Notes: generated by a model from the sequence alone, not told the origin. Numbered from the stretch's first letter, positions 38,314 through 51,166 are shown. The stretch: DNA of 64,000 nt from Acanthochlamys bracteata (GCA_019914995.1 CM034139.1:6922461-6986460), one strand, 5' to 3'. A program made the numbers and translations.

Positions 38314-39875
38314 TGTTAGAACTAACAAGTTAATTTTGATGATAACAATAAATTAAGAATTATGATTTATATTGAACTAATAATTTAAAATCAAGTTCTG
38401 CAGGATTAGACAAATCAAAATTATTTTACTTACGGCAGATAATAACAGTCATTAAGCAGCCAACTGCTATGCTTCTATAAATCAAACAGCATACAGAATA
38501 GAGTCAGCTGCCTAACTACTGAAGCATACAAAGACTTCTCTATATCGCCCAAAACAGAATATTGGGTTCAACAATAAAACTTTAGCTCAAGCTCTTTGCT
38601 TCAAAAATCTTCTGAACTCGCAACTCACCGAAGCAAATCAGATACAAGATCCACAACGAGCAAAAATTTATCCTCTTCACAAAAAGAAAAAGCTTAATGA
38701 TCAAGAAAAGAAAGCAAATTATATAACTAAATTTGACTAATCAAGTCAAGAGTGGGAAGTCAAACAAATCCAAAGCAGTCAATCTAGGAGGCATTTAATA
38801 TGGACAAGCCAACTCAGCTCTCACATTTCAGACAACAACTTAGCTAAATCAAGTTCACAATCACTGGCGGATAAATTCAAACTTCTCTACACTGTATTTA
38901 ATGCCACGAAGACATTGCACAAAAATAGCCGAAAGAAATCGTGGAAGCAGTTGATTAACCGCTGGACAAACTGCTCGCTCTCTGGCCTGAACATCTACCA
39001 ATGAAAAAGCGCGACAACGGTAATCTTTTTCAACGAAAAAATCGCCCTGCATATAGATGAAATTCTATAAGAAGGGAGACAGAGCAACAGAGAAAAATAG
39101 AGAGAATAGAAGACGAACAAAGACATACAAGAATTTAACAGCTCTACTCAAGCAATTGAAACCCTGCAGCTGATCACATTGAAGATATCTTTCTCAGCAA
39201 CCTTTCTGATCATCTCATTAGAAAAACTTCGTGAACACTTAACCATCATGAGATAGATCATGTGCTCAACTTCTATTTACTTTCTTGTAACTTCTTACTG
39301 ACTTTGTGACAGAGGTGCTGCGGGCACCGGATAAGGAAGCTCAGGTGGAGCTTGGTGAAAGTTCTTAAACCTTATAATAGAGTTAGCAAATCAACCAGAG
39401 GGGCAGTGGTGCCCAGTAGGCTGTGAGAGGTTGTCTTGGTGAAGAAACCCGGTGAGAGTAAGTGTGTTTGGTGAAGCACTTTGCTCTTGGTATATATGTA
39501 GCTTATTAAAGGTTTAGTGAAGCTTTGGCTCTGGTGATAGAGCATCCGTGAATGTAGGCAAAGAGGTTTTGCCGAACCACGTTAAATACTCTGAATACTA
39601 TCCTCTTTACCTAAGTCAGTAAATATTTTAACACTCTCTATCTGTAGGTTCCACAATTGACTCAGCCAGCTGTAAGCCTGCTGTCAGTAAGATAACTAAA
39701 CTTTACGAAAATTTTTATTTATTAACTCAATTCACCCCTCCCCTCTTGAGTTAATCTTACAGGAGAACTAACAATTGGTATCAGAGCAGGCCTCCTGAAA
39801 TCAAAGGTCTAACAATCTTGAGGTAAAAAATCTTTATGGCTAACATTGTTCCTATAGCTTACGGGAGAACTAACA
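38314..39875 (+). mobile_element. LTR retrotransposon remnant: one long LTR, primer site and terminal scrap
   Basis: A 1562-bp insertion in the receptor-kinase malectin exon, flanked by the 5-bp duplication CACTG (38309-38313 and 39876-39880). It begins TGTTAGAACTAACAAG. The LTR runs to ACAGGAGAACTAACA at 39773 and is followed at once by the primer-binding site TTGGTATCAGAGCAGG. About 85 bp later it ends CTTACGGGAGAACTAACA, a copy of the last 18 bp of the LTR. So it has an LTR of about 1460 bp, a PBS, almost no interior and only the tip of the second LTR. The long LTR suggests a copia SIRE/Maximus-like element; no coding part remains to test this. Confidence 0.8.
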
Positions 39876-40030
39876 CACTGTACAAGGTCGATGCCACTAG
39901 GTAGGAAGGACTGAATGCCCTACTAAAAATATCGTCTTTATAGAACATGTTGAAGATGCGAGACTTGGATTTTGAGAGCGAAATAAGCTCAGCATAGTGC
40001 AGCGCAGCGTAGTGGTTTTCACGTTACATT

Positions 40031-40365
40031 TGTTGGAATACAAATCAAAACTTATGCATTGATTTTGGAGTTTCTCAAAGCATTGAAAAAAAAAAAGGGT
40101 AAATAATGCTAGTAATGGGCATACATGTTACTTATGAGAGTTAGTAGGTGTGTTAAAGATTAGTAATGGTTGTAAGTTTTATTTTTATTTTAATGTCTTA
40201 GTTAATGTAAGGTTTGATTGTAATGCCTATATAAGAAGGCTTGTAGTATGGTATTTTGAATCAAGTGAATACAAGAAAAGTTTTCCAAAGAAAAGTTCTC
40301 CTCTAAAGAAAGCTTCCAATTTTCTTAGTGATAGAAGTTCTAAGTTCGTAAACTTAGAACCAACA
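40031..40365 (+). repeat. 5' LTR of the copia element
   Basis: 335 bp. It differs from the 3' LTR at roughly ten positions plus an indel near 40075-40095 (an A-run region). TATATAAGAAGG near 40229 is the likely promoter TATA. Confidence 0.93.
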
Positions 40366-40382
40366 AGTGGTATCAGAGCCAA
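40366..40382 (+). other. Primer-binding site (initiator Met tRNA)
   Basis: AGTGGTATCAGAGCCAA starts directly after the 5' LTR. TGGTATCAGAGC is complementary to the 3' end of plant initiator tRNA-Met. Confidence 0.9.
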
Positions 40383-43300
40383 GTCGATCCAAATTTCTTA
40401 TGGCTTCCACCAACAATCTTGTTAATTTTCAAGTTCCAAAATTATCGAAAGATAATTATGACAGTTGGTCAATTCAAATGAGAGCTCTATTTGGTTCTCA
40501 AGATTTGTGGGAGCTTGTTAGTGATGGGATTACGGAACCCACACTGGAGGAAGAAGCCGCCTACACAAATGAAGAGAAGAAGATTCTTAGAGAGCAAAGA
40601 AGGAAGGATAGCAAGGCTCGTTTTCTACTCTATCAAGGGTTAGACGAGTCTACCTTCGAGAGAGTTGCCGAAGCAACAACATGCAAGGAAGCATGGGAAA
40701 TTCTTGCTACAATCTTCAAGGGAGTCGAAAGGGTGCAACGAATTCGTCTCCAAATTTTGAGGGGCGAGTTTGAAGCCGTTCAAATAAAAGATGAAGAAAA
40801 GATCTCCGATTATTATTCACGATTAATTTTAATTGTGAATAAAATGAGAAAAAATGGAGAAGATATTGAAGACATCCAAGTGATGGAGAAGTTGCTCCGA
40901 TCACTCACATCAAAATTCGAGTATGTGGTGGCGGTAATTGAAAAGTCAAAAAATTTGGAGGAGATTTCAATCGAGGAGCTCGTAGGATCTCTTCAAGTAC
41001 ATGAACAACGGATGTTAAAGAAGACTAGTTCTACATTTGTGGAACAAGCGTTGGAGTCGAAATTGACTCTAAATGATCAAGGATCAAATAGTAGAGGCCG
41101 TGGTCGTGTTCGAGGTAGGGGTCGTGGTTTCCAACAACAAACCACTCAAAATCAAACAGAAGTTTCAAATTCTAGAGGTCGCGGACGAAACAATCGAGGA
41201 AGATCCACATCTGACCGTGGAAATAATAAAAATATCCAATATTACAACTGTCATAAATTTGAACATTATGCCTCGGAATGCTGGTACAGAAATGAAGATC
41301 TTACCAATCTTGCCGAAGCAACAAATGATGTAGGTAATACCTCTACTCTTATTCTTGCTAATGATGATTCAAGTGTTCACAATGATGCATGGTTCTTGGA
41401 TTCGGGTGCTAGTAACCACATGTGTGGAAAGAAAGAGCTTTTCATGGAACTCATAGAAGGTATTCATGGAAGCGTGAGCTTGGGAGATTTTTCAAAACTC
41501 CCGATTGAAGGCAAAGGGAAGATCCAAATTTACCAAAACGATGGTAAGCCCGAGTATATTTCCGATGTTTATTATATTCCTAACATGAAAAGTAATATTC
41601 TTAGCATCGGCCAATTACTTAGAAAGGGATACAAAGTTCATATGGAAAACAACCATCTTTGATTGCAAAATTTAAATGGAGGCCTTATAGCTTGTGTTAA
41701 GATGACAAGCAACCGTATGTTTCCCTTACATCTAAACACGAGAGTTGACAAATGTTTTCAAGGACTCGTGCAGAATGAGTCATGGAGATGGCATCTTCGT
41801 TTTGGCCATTTGAATTTTAATGGTTTGAAGTTATTATCTACAACTGGTATGGTTCGAGGCCTACCCATAATTGAACCACAAGATCATATATGCGAAGGAT
41901 GTGTAATTGGCAAGCAACCACGACTTCCTTTTCCTAATGGAAAATCATGGAGAGCAGAGGCACCATTGCAACTTGTTCATACCGATATCTGTGGGCCATT
42001 TGACTCAGTCTCTTTGGGAGGTAACAAATATTTTATTACCTTCGTTGATGACTTCAGTAGAAAGTTATGGATATATTTTCTTAAAGAGAAGTCTGCTGCC
42101 TTTATCACTTTCAAGCATTTTAGAGCTCTTGTTGAAGCAGAGAGTGGCTACAAGATAAAAATTCTTCGATCTGATAGAGGTGGTGAGTACACCTTAAATA
42201 TATTTCAAGAATATTGCAGGGAACAAGATATAAAAAGGCAGTTGACTACCGCCTATACACCACAGCAAAATGGCATCGCAGAAAGAAAGAATAGAACAAT
42301 CCTCAACATGACAAGAACTATACTCAAAGAAAAGGGATCACCGCAATTTTTGGCGTATTTGTGGCGTGCTCGACTTATTTATTTAACCGATGCCCCACAA
42401 AAATGGTGAAAAATAAAACACCTCAAGAAGCGTGGAGCGGATACAAGCCAAGTGTTGCACACTTACGAATTTTTGAATGCATTGCCTATGCCCAAGTACC
42501 TGAAGACAAAAGGAAGAAGCTTGATGATCGTGGTGAAAAATGCATCTTAATCGGATACAAATGAGGAGTCAGCATATAAGCTCTCAATCCACTAACCAAG
42601 AAGTTAGTGATTAGTAGAGACGCGTTGTGTTTAGTGAAGAAGACGCATGGAATTGGAATGAAGAGACTTCCAAAGAGCACCCAGTGGTGGATGAATCTGA
42701 TGAGCCCCCACATGAGGTACCACCACTATCTCCTCAACATACTACACTCTCTCCTATTAGAGATTCTCCATCTTCTAGAGAAAGTAGTAGTAGCGGATCT
42801 TATATGCAACGGAGCCCTATCAAAATGAGAAGTCTCAAGGTGAGATCTATGAGCAGCATTTAATGAAAAAGGTCATCTAAATCTTTTTCTCGTCTATATG
42901 CTGATCATGAACCTCTCATATTCCAACAAGCTGTGAAAGAGAACTGTTGGCGACTAGCAATGGAGGAGGAGATCCAAGCTATAGAGAAGAATGACACCTG
43001 GGAGTTGACAACACTTCCACAAAATCACAAAGCAATAGGTGTCAAATGGGTATACAAAATTAAGCGCACTGCTGATGGCGATGTTAATCAGTACAAGGCT
43101 AGGCTTGTAGCGAAAGGCTACAAACAAAAATACGGCATTGACTATGAAAAAGTCTTTGCACCTGTTGCTCGACTTGATACGGTAAAACTAATAATATCTC
43201 TTGCAGCTCATCATAGATGGAAGATATATCATCTAGATGTCAAGTCAGTATTTCTCAATGGTATTCTTGAGGAAGAGGTATACGTACAGCAGCCAGAAGG

Positions 43301-44449
43301 TTTTCAGGTGAAAGGGCAAGAAAACAAAGTATATCGATTAAAGAAAGCTTTGTACGGATTGAAGCAAGCACCACGAGCGTGGAATGCTCGAATTGATGGC
43401 TATCTTCAACAAAATGGATTCACCAAATGTCCTTATGAGCATGCCATCTATATGAAGAGGAATCATAAAGGCGAGTTTTTAATAATTTGTCTTTATGTTG
43501 ATGATTTGTTGTATACAGGCAATAGCCTTGAGATGCTTGGAGAATTCAAGGCGATGATGTTCAAGGAATTCGAAATGACGGACAATGGTTTGATGTCCTA
43601 CTTTCTTGGCATCGAGGTGAAGCAACAACAAGATGGGATCTTTATATCTCAAAAGAAATACACGAAGGACATATTGGAAAAATTCAAGATGAGTAATTGT
43701 AATCCGGTGAACATTCCAATTGCCACGGAACAAAACTATCAAAAGAAGGAAATGGAGATTTAGTTAACTCAACTCTTTTCAAAAGTCTTGTTGGTAGTTT
43801 GAGGTACCTAACAATCACAAGGCCAGATATTGTTTATACAGTCGGACTTGTAAGTCGCTACATGGAGACACCAAAGGAGTCTCATTGGCTGGCTGCGAAG
43901 AGGATTTTAAGGTATATCAAAGGCTCACTTAATTTTGGTCTATTTTATATTTATGGTGAACCTGCAGAACTAATGGGCTACTCAGATAGTGATTGGGGTG
44001 GTGACCAAGATGAAAGAAAAAGTATCACAGGCTATGTCTTTTATTTTGGATCAACTGCATTTTCATGAATATCAAAGAAGCAAAGTGTTGTGGCTTTATC
44101 TTCATGTGAAGCAGAGTATGTAGCAGCTGCATTTACAGTGTGTGAAGCAATTTGGCTAAAAAATATGCTAAAAGAGCTGCATCATCCACAAGAAAAACCA
44201 ACAAAAATATTGGTTGATAATCAATCAGCTATACAACTTGCAAAGAACCCAGTACATCATGGAAGGAGCAAACACATCGATACTCGATTCCACTTTCTCA
44301 GAGACTATATAAAGCAGAATACTGTGCAGATAGAGTATTGTCATACTATGGAGCAAGTAGCAGATATTTTTACCAAGCCGTTGCAAATTGAACATTTCGG
44401 AAGGCTAAGAGAAATGCTCGGTATGAAGACGTTTTGATTTGAGGGGGCG

Positions 44450-44770
44450 TGTTGGAATACAAATCAAAACTTATGCATTAATTTTGAAGAGAAAAGAAAG
44501 TGGGTAAGTAATGCTAGTAATGGGCATACATGTTACTTATGAGAGTTAATAGGTGTGTTAAAGATTAGTAATGGTTGTAAGTTTTATTTTTATTTTAATG
44601 TCTTAGTTAATGTAAGGTTTGATTGTAATGTCTATATAAGAAGGCTTATAGCATGGTGTTTTGAATCAAGTGAATACAAGAAAAGTTTTTCAAAGAAAAG
44701 TTCTCATCTAAAGAAAGCTTCCAATTTTCTTAGTGATAGAAGTTCTAAGTTCGTAAACTTAGAACCAACA
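44450..44770 (+). repeat. 3' LTR of the copia element
   Basis: 321 bp, same ends and TATATAAGAAGG box as the 5' LTR. About 3% substitution by eye suggests insertion some time ago. Confidence 0.93.
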
Positions 44771-46189
44771 GCATTGAGGTCTGAGTAGGGTCAATCCAGT
44801 TCAAGGTTAAAACTGAGCTGTTGGTTGGAGTAGCAGCAGTCTGCAGCACTGCAGAGGGCACCTGAAAGGCATTCCATGAGGGGTGTTGCACTGTGGATTT
44901 AGTCGATATGGATGTCCAGTATGGTCTTTCATTCCATGGAACCCAGATACGGTCGTAGGGGTCGATCGATAGGGTACCTAGATTGACGTTTGGCAAAAAA
45001 CTTAGTGCTTGGATAATGGTGACGGACTAGAACAATCAAATATCAGGAGATTGTATAGAGTTAATGATTTCACGTCGTTGGCAGAAATGGATTTTAGCAA
45101 TCATATTTAAACGTTGATACAGAAAACCACTTTCTTAGTACGTATTGCTTGTGCCATTAATCTGTTGGGAAAATATTGGATATGTTTCAGTGTTGAACTA
45201 CCTGATTTTACCGTCTGATGTCGCTCCCAGATCGAAACGGGCATACTCGATCATGAAACATTGTCAACCAGGTAAGGGTACAGGTCACTCAGAGGCCTCA
45301 GCTCAAGAGCTGATATAAAAGGAGTTCCAGATCCAGTGTTCACCAAACAAACTGATAAAAAATTCGTCAAGGACACCGTCATGATCTCTGTCTTGTATAC
45401 AAACGACGCATCTTCTATCTGAATGGTTTTCCATAAATAAGGACCTACATAGAGATCAAACTCTGTGGGCCTGTTCTTGATGGCACCCTGTTTACCGTCA
45501 TAGTCCCCATATAGGAAGAAAGCTCTGATGAGGTATTTGTATCCCGTATCTAGAGGTTTCAGTGTATAGCAATTCCGAACTCCAGTTGGAAAGCTTCTGA
45601 GGGTGGAGAACTGAGTTGCTACTGAAGTAGAAATATTGAAGCTGCCAGAGATGTTGTGGCTTGTGCCAGTATCGATATACTTGATATCTGATGCGTATAC
45701 GATACCAGTTACGTTGTCAGTGTAGCTGTAGCCATCAGGAGCACCACACTTGATGCTTATGAATTCTCCTGCAACTTAGTCCAAAATTTTCAAGTAAAGA
45801 ATTGTGAGTAAAGATTAAACAAATCAGATACAAAATTAACCAATGCTTGCCTTGATCCTGGCCATGAACAACCGTTTGAAAGCCTGCAAGAGTGAAGAAG
45901 AACGTGATCACAGCAATAATCACCACCATGTGCGAGAATGAAGTTAAGGTTCTATGTTGTTTTGCAGAAGACAAAAAGCTTACACGTTTACTTATACCAC
46001 TGGCCAACTTCAAAAGTCATTTGTGATTTCACCAAGGAAATTATTTACATAGAATTTAGTAATTGACATCTCGTCAAAAAGGAACATAGGACTCATTTTC
46101 ATCCGTACCTGATATAGAAAAATTTTGCCTCCACTACTTACCTACGCTATATATCATCGACCTAAAGATTCAAAGGCAATGAAAGGCAC

Positions 46190-46425
46190 GTTTGGGAGTG
46201 TGTTTCACTCCATCCAACTACTTCGTTTCATTTCATATTTTAAAATATTTTTTAATAATATTTTATAAAAATTATTTAAATTTAAAAATATCAAAAAATT
46301 CTACATTATAATAATAATATTATTTATTATTATTATTTTAAAAAATATTATTTATTTTTTAAATAAAATAAAATATTTTTTATTAAAAAATTTTATTTTA
46401 AAAGTACTTTTAAATATCCAAAATT
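46190..46425. repeat. AT-rich foldback element, family A (reverse orientation)
   Basis: Starts GCACGTTTGGGAGTGTGTTT and ends TTAAAAGTACTTTTAAATAT. The interior carries AAAAAATTCTACATTATAAT, the reverse of the family core. Confidence 0.45.
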
Positions 46426-47900
46426 TTTCGAATGACTTCGTGAAAACAATGTGGAGTCAACTCCTATAGGAACGAGTTGCTGCTGGCAAATATTTTCCAG
46501 CGCTTGATTTTGCGCATCAATGTGAACAAAAAAGATGGTTTTTTTTTTTTGACTTGACAAAGCTATCAGACAAGAGAAGAAACACTACTTTTTGTCATAA
46601 TAAAAAATAATTGAAATACAAAAATTAAACTCTACTTTAAATTTATGTTTTAAAAAAATTTATTTTTATATTTTACTTTCGTGAAACTCACTTAGCGTAT
46701 ATTTAAAACACGATCTAACTAATTTTTTGCTAAAGAATACGCACTAAATTCAAAGATCTAATATGTACCCAAGGAAGAATGACTAGACAGTAGATCAAAA
46801 AGCTGGATTAAGTGCCAATCCTTCTACAACGTCATTATGATATCAAAAGGCTTAGGCATGATAGGAAGCAATAATATTTCAACGTGAACACAAGCAAATG
46901 AAAATGTACATCACAGTTTTTGTTATACATTAGCAACAAAAGTAGAGACATTATAAAACATGAGAAGTAACATAATAACGTCTTCAAGAAATAATATGTT
47001 TGAAAATATCAACCTAATTGTCACTTGAAGCTTCCATACAACTGCTGACAAAAACCCGAAGAACCCAGCCTGCTTGTTGCCATCGAAGTAGATGAAGATA
47101 ATATTATTATTATTATCTTTATTGGTGAACTCGTTACAATGTTTGGGTTGCTAAGATGTAAATCTGTTTTCTTGGAAATAAAAATAAGTTGGGATACTGA
47201 GTGATCTTACACTCAATAAGTTGTTACGTTTTCTTTGAACATTGAGTAAATGAATGTTGAGAAACTTTTCGCTGATAGAACCATTTTGCCAACCATATTT
47301 GAAAACTGAAATACCGAGAAAATACTTTTGCACTGTTGATCTCAGCTTGAAGTTCTCAATATGATTGACTTGATCATTTGCTATCTTGTTCTTTTAACTA
47401 CACGGTTATTCATTTTCCAGGTTTGTCTTAAGAGAAATTTCCATGAAGTTGAGCAAGTCATTCCTGAAGACTAATCGACAAAGACGTGTCCGTGGGAGTC
47501 TGAGATCAGTTGGCTTAGACTTTCGCAAAGCTGAGATGACTGAAGAATTTGTTGGCTCTAATTCTGCTCTTTAAGGTACTGGAACTTCAATGATTCTTTA
47601 CTAACTTAAAGACGTGTCTTTAAGTTACAAATGTTACTAATTAATCTCCAATTTTTTTCTTTCCACACATAATTATAGGGACAATATTGTCTTAGAATCA
47701 GTCATAAAGTCAGTCAACTACCGTTTGCTTTAGATAGAATATGATTTTTCTCTCCACACATATTCAACATGTAGGCTTTCTGCTTTAGATAGAATTGAAG
47801 TTGAGTAGTTTCATGGTAACAAACCACCATTTCTGCAGAATTACCTGCTATATAATCAGGCTCTCTTTTACTGACTTATGCAATTAGAGTTGCAGCTTAG
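46426..47900. other. Spacer upstream of the kinase-like gene
   Basis: 46560-46715 ends GTATATTTAAAACACGATC, like the right end of family B MITEs. An (ATT)n run lies at about 47099-47117. A 43-codon ORF starts at 47442 in sequence of normal composition but shows no motif. No gene can be supported. Confidence 0.35.
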
Positions 47901-47910
47901 TATATATAAA
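47901..47910 (+). promoter_or_regulatory. Candidate TATA box of the kinase-like gene
   Basis: TATATATAAA, 90 bp upstream of the ATG at 48000, followed by a C/T-rich stretch suited to a start site near 47935. The distance fits a short leader and supports the short, ectodomain-free gene model. Confidence 0.5.
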
Positions 47911-47999
47911 CTTCCACTTCATTTGCTATCTGAAGTAGTTAACACTTCTAGCGTCTCAGTACGCAGAAGGTTTGTGGCTTTGTGCAACTGAACCTGGAA

Positions 48000-49841
48000 A
48001 TGGCTTCTCTTCTTCGTTTTGTTCGAAGTTTGAGAGGTATGCTATTAAGCAAATATGCATGATTTTCTTACCAATTGCTCAAGGATACTTCTATATAGAG
48101 TCATAATCTAGCTTTTATTCTTTGGGGACATGATCCAGTTTTGCTTTTTCCTTCTTATCATCCAGTGTCACTAGTTAAACAATTTATAGGAAATTTTCTC
48201 ATGGAGCAAGTTGGGATTTATCTTTTAATGATGATCCTGTAAATGGTCTATAAATCCATCCTGGAACCGTAATTTTCATGTTTGATGTTTCTACTGGCAG
48301 GGTTCCTTTTGAGGCAACCAACAAACTTAATAGATGGCTTGCTGCTTTCTGGAAATCATCGATTTACATATAAGGAAATTAAGAAAATGACTAACAATTT
48401 TCTGCATCGGATTTCTGAGAATGACTTTGGAGAGGTCTACATGGCTTACCTAGGAAATGGTGTTCAAATTGCAGTCATGGTTACGAGTCAGTTTCAATCC
48501 TTGGTAATTATGGAGGAGTTTCAAACTGAGGTAGTTCTTTTAGAGACTAAAATCATGGTTTCAAGCAGAAATGTTATTCAAACCAATAGTAAGCAATGTA
48601 GATGAGACTACATCATCATACTAGGAGATTTGAAAGTGACTGGATTCTCTGTAGCTAATTAACCAAACTGGCCTTCCTGTGCTGCAGGTGCAGATCTTGA
48701 CTAGGGTTCATCACAAGAATGTTATATCTGCCATTGGTTACTGTACTGACAAGAACCATCTGGCCATTGTGTATGAGATCAAAACTCATGGAAACCTTCA
48801 AATGCATCTTCAAGGTTGAGTTCTGAGCTCTATACAAATTTAAAGGAAAAAAAGTTCAATTCTTTTCTGAAATAATGATTTATTTCATAAGAATATCAAT
48901 GGATTAATTTACATAAGCACATATATTTGCAAAGCAGGCAATGGCTACTTCTTAGGATGGAAAAAGCGAGTGCGTATTGCCCTTGGAGTTGCAGAAGGTC
49001 ACCATATATACATTTTTATTTTTATTTTTTAGTTCTATTTTAGTTGCCATTTCTTGACAGGTGAGGTTCCCACATTTCATGGTATGTGATGCTTTGTCTG
49101 GCAGGATTGGACTATTTGCACAGATGTTGCAAGCCACCAATAATTCATAGGGATGTAAAACCTAGCAACATAATGTTGAACGAAGAACTAGAAGCTGTAC
49201 TGGTAGGCTTTGGACTGGCTTTGTCCTTCAACAAAAATTCCATATCTGACAACTACACTACAATAGCTGGTACATTCGGTTACATTGATCCAGAGTAAGT
49301 CTAACTTCCCAATTCTTTCAACAATGAGAAGTCTGCTACTGACACATGCTTTTACTGATATCTTATTTTTTATGTGATTTCCTTAAGGTATTGTTTCTAT
49401 TCCCGATTGACGGAAAAGAGTGATGTCTACAGTTTTGGAGTTGTCCTCATGCAACTGATCACAGGTCTGCCTTCAGTTAGAAGCTGTAAGGTAGAAGACA
49501 TTATTGTCGACATTGTAGAATGGGTACAAAGGATGATTGCCAACGGAGACCTCCGCGACGTGATTGATCCAACGCTGCAGAACAACTGTGAAGAGAACTC
49601 TGTCAGAAAGGTTCTTGATGTAGCTCTGAAATGTGTAAAGAAGAAATCATCCTATAGACCAACCATGTATGATGTGGTGTTGCAGCTGAAGGAAGCGTTG
49701 GATCTCGAATTGGGCATTGATGATAGCCTGCCAGGCACGGTTGATCTACATGAAGAATCTGAATTTGAAACATTTGCTGGTGATGAAATTTTTTCTGTTG
49801 ATTCAAGCAGTGAAATGAGTCCCGTGCTTGACGGTCGATAG
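48000..49841 (+). CDS. Predicted pseudokinase derived from an LRR-RLK subfamily-I kinase, 6 exons, 365 residues
   Basis: Exons: 48000-48036, 48301-48530, 48688-48814, 48938-48997, 49105-49294 and 49388-49841; every junction is GT-AG and the frame stays open to TAG. After a short basic N-terminus (MASLLRFVRSLRG) comes a kinase fold like the malectin-LRR kinases next door (FTYKEIKKMTNNF). The ATP-binding parts are lost. The Gly loop reads ISENDFGEVY, the VAVK lysine is Met72 (IAVMV), and DFG is GFG (Gly186). The HRD motif (IIHRDVKPSN, 166-173), activation segment end (GYIDPE) and C-lobe ([17 protein letters not shown]) are kept. No signal peptide, LRR or TM segment. It may be a signalling scaffold or decoy, or a gene in early decay. 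Function unknown. Confidence 0.75.
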
Positions 49842-51166
49842 CACTTCTGTAGGGAATGGTGCCTGATCAGGAATACTTCCATTACCTTACACTTAGTTGT
49901 AAATGATATGATATGATGAAGTGTCGCATGTTTGTGTGTGTGTTTTGATTTAAGCTTTATCACAACCCAATATTATGTAGGAGGAAAACTGTTTGATGTT
50001 AAAGATGGTTTCCTTGTTCTAAACTTCAAATATAATTTTTGGTTAGACTTTGGTTTCCAGATTTTCTATTCTGTATTTGGATTAACATCCCGCGCTTTCA
50101 AACGTCATACAAGACTGTAGAATGTTGAACCTTTCTGAAGCAAACCATACAATTTTCAGAAAATGGCGACAAAAATTCTTCGATTTCTTCCTGACATCTG
50201 CAGTCACATCAGGTTTAGTTCTTGGACAGCGAAGCACCGAAGGTAAACCAACCTTATTATTTCATATATCAAGTTTTTGTCTGATGATTTGTATATCAAG
50301 AAGTTCATCATTTTCTAGAATTTTTTATCTGCACGTTTTATTATAAGCACCGTTTTGTCTGATGGCTTTGATCATTGCCACATATCATACCAACCCATCA
50401 GTTCGTGCAAAGATTTTACCAGAATCTTCAACGCATTCCAGTGCAGCTGCAGACGCTCAACAGCTTTCCTGAAAAACAGCAACAGGAGAGAAACTACAAG
50501 CCTCATAGATCATAAGAGTGTCAATTGTCAGATGTATATTAGAAGGCGTTCAAAACTACTACGCTTTTAGTTTTACCTGCGAATGAAGAAAGGAACTAAC
50601 TATCTCATCAGAGAATGAACAAAACAAAGCAGATACTACCGAAACGTACAGTTAAAATCCAGTTCGATATCTATTAAGGTGACAACCTCTGGGAGAGCAT
50701 GAAGATTGAATTGCGCGCCATCGGTAACTTTAAACTCGAATAAAGTCAGGAATTTTTCACACCCCGTTGTTCGTGCTGAATTGCAAATTTCATTCATGTT
50801 AAGAAACTGTATCTGTAGAAAATTGTTCATTAGATTACTGTAAACAAGACAACACCGTAGCAAAACCTTAGGAGTCTATATTCCTATTTATGTTATTACT
50901 GGGATGATTCTGCGAAATATGAGAATTACTATTTTGCACAATCTTCACCTTCGCTGTTGATCACTACTTCAATCCTCTAAAAAAACTGAGTACAGTGACT
51001 CCAACTACAATATTGATCATAGAGATGATCAAGTGCTACAAAACAATAAGATGAAATGGTACTGTTGTTGTTGCTAGCTGTTGCGTGGCTGAGAAGAAGA
51101 AGGAAGGGGTTTTTCATTTATTTAAAGAAGTAGCAAACCAGAATTAAAAACTCTTCGATTGATTGA
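49842..51166. other. Unassigned spacer with several short open frames
   Basis: 49842-49960 is probably the 3' UTR of the kinase-like gene. At 50164 an ATG opens a 26-codon stretch (MATKILRFLPDICSHIRFSS...) ending at a GTAAAC donor-like site. 50355-50570 (+) and 50636-50863 (-) are open without known motifs. They might be pieces of a small gene; I cannot support a model. Confidence 0.25.

Larger units (their letters stand above)
40031..44770 (+). mobile_element. Near full-length Ty1/copia retrotransposon with broken gag-pol
   Basis: LTRs at 40031-40365 and 44450-44770, both TGTTGG...CCAACA; a primer site follows the 5' LTR and a purine tract (GAGGGGG) precedes the 3' LTR. Flanks ACATT (40026-40030) and GCATT (44771-44775) form a 5-bp duplication with one mismatch. 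Internal order is copia: gag (ATG 40400; a degenerate zinc knuckle around 41258-41280 lacking its first Cys), protease (WFLDSGASNHMCG), integrase (41763-42400), RT (42933-43763, YVDDLLYTG) and RNase H (43799-44437). Breaks: stop at 41660, frameshift near 42360, stops at 42562, 42861 and 43761, stop near 44066. It cannot make its own proteins. It sits in the malectin exon of the kinase pseudogene, in the opposite orientation. Confidence 0.95.

Noticed and set aside
39774-39860. Start of a gag gene after the primer site (ATGGCTAACATTG...)
   Set aside because: Only about 85 bp of interior remain, with stops beyond the element border, so no gene.
41073-41333. Out-of-frame ORF inside gag
   Set aside because: Overlaps the Gly/Arg-rich gag tail in another frame; a shadow.
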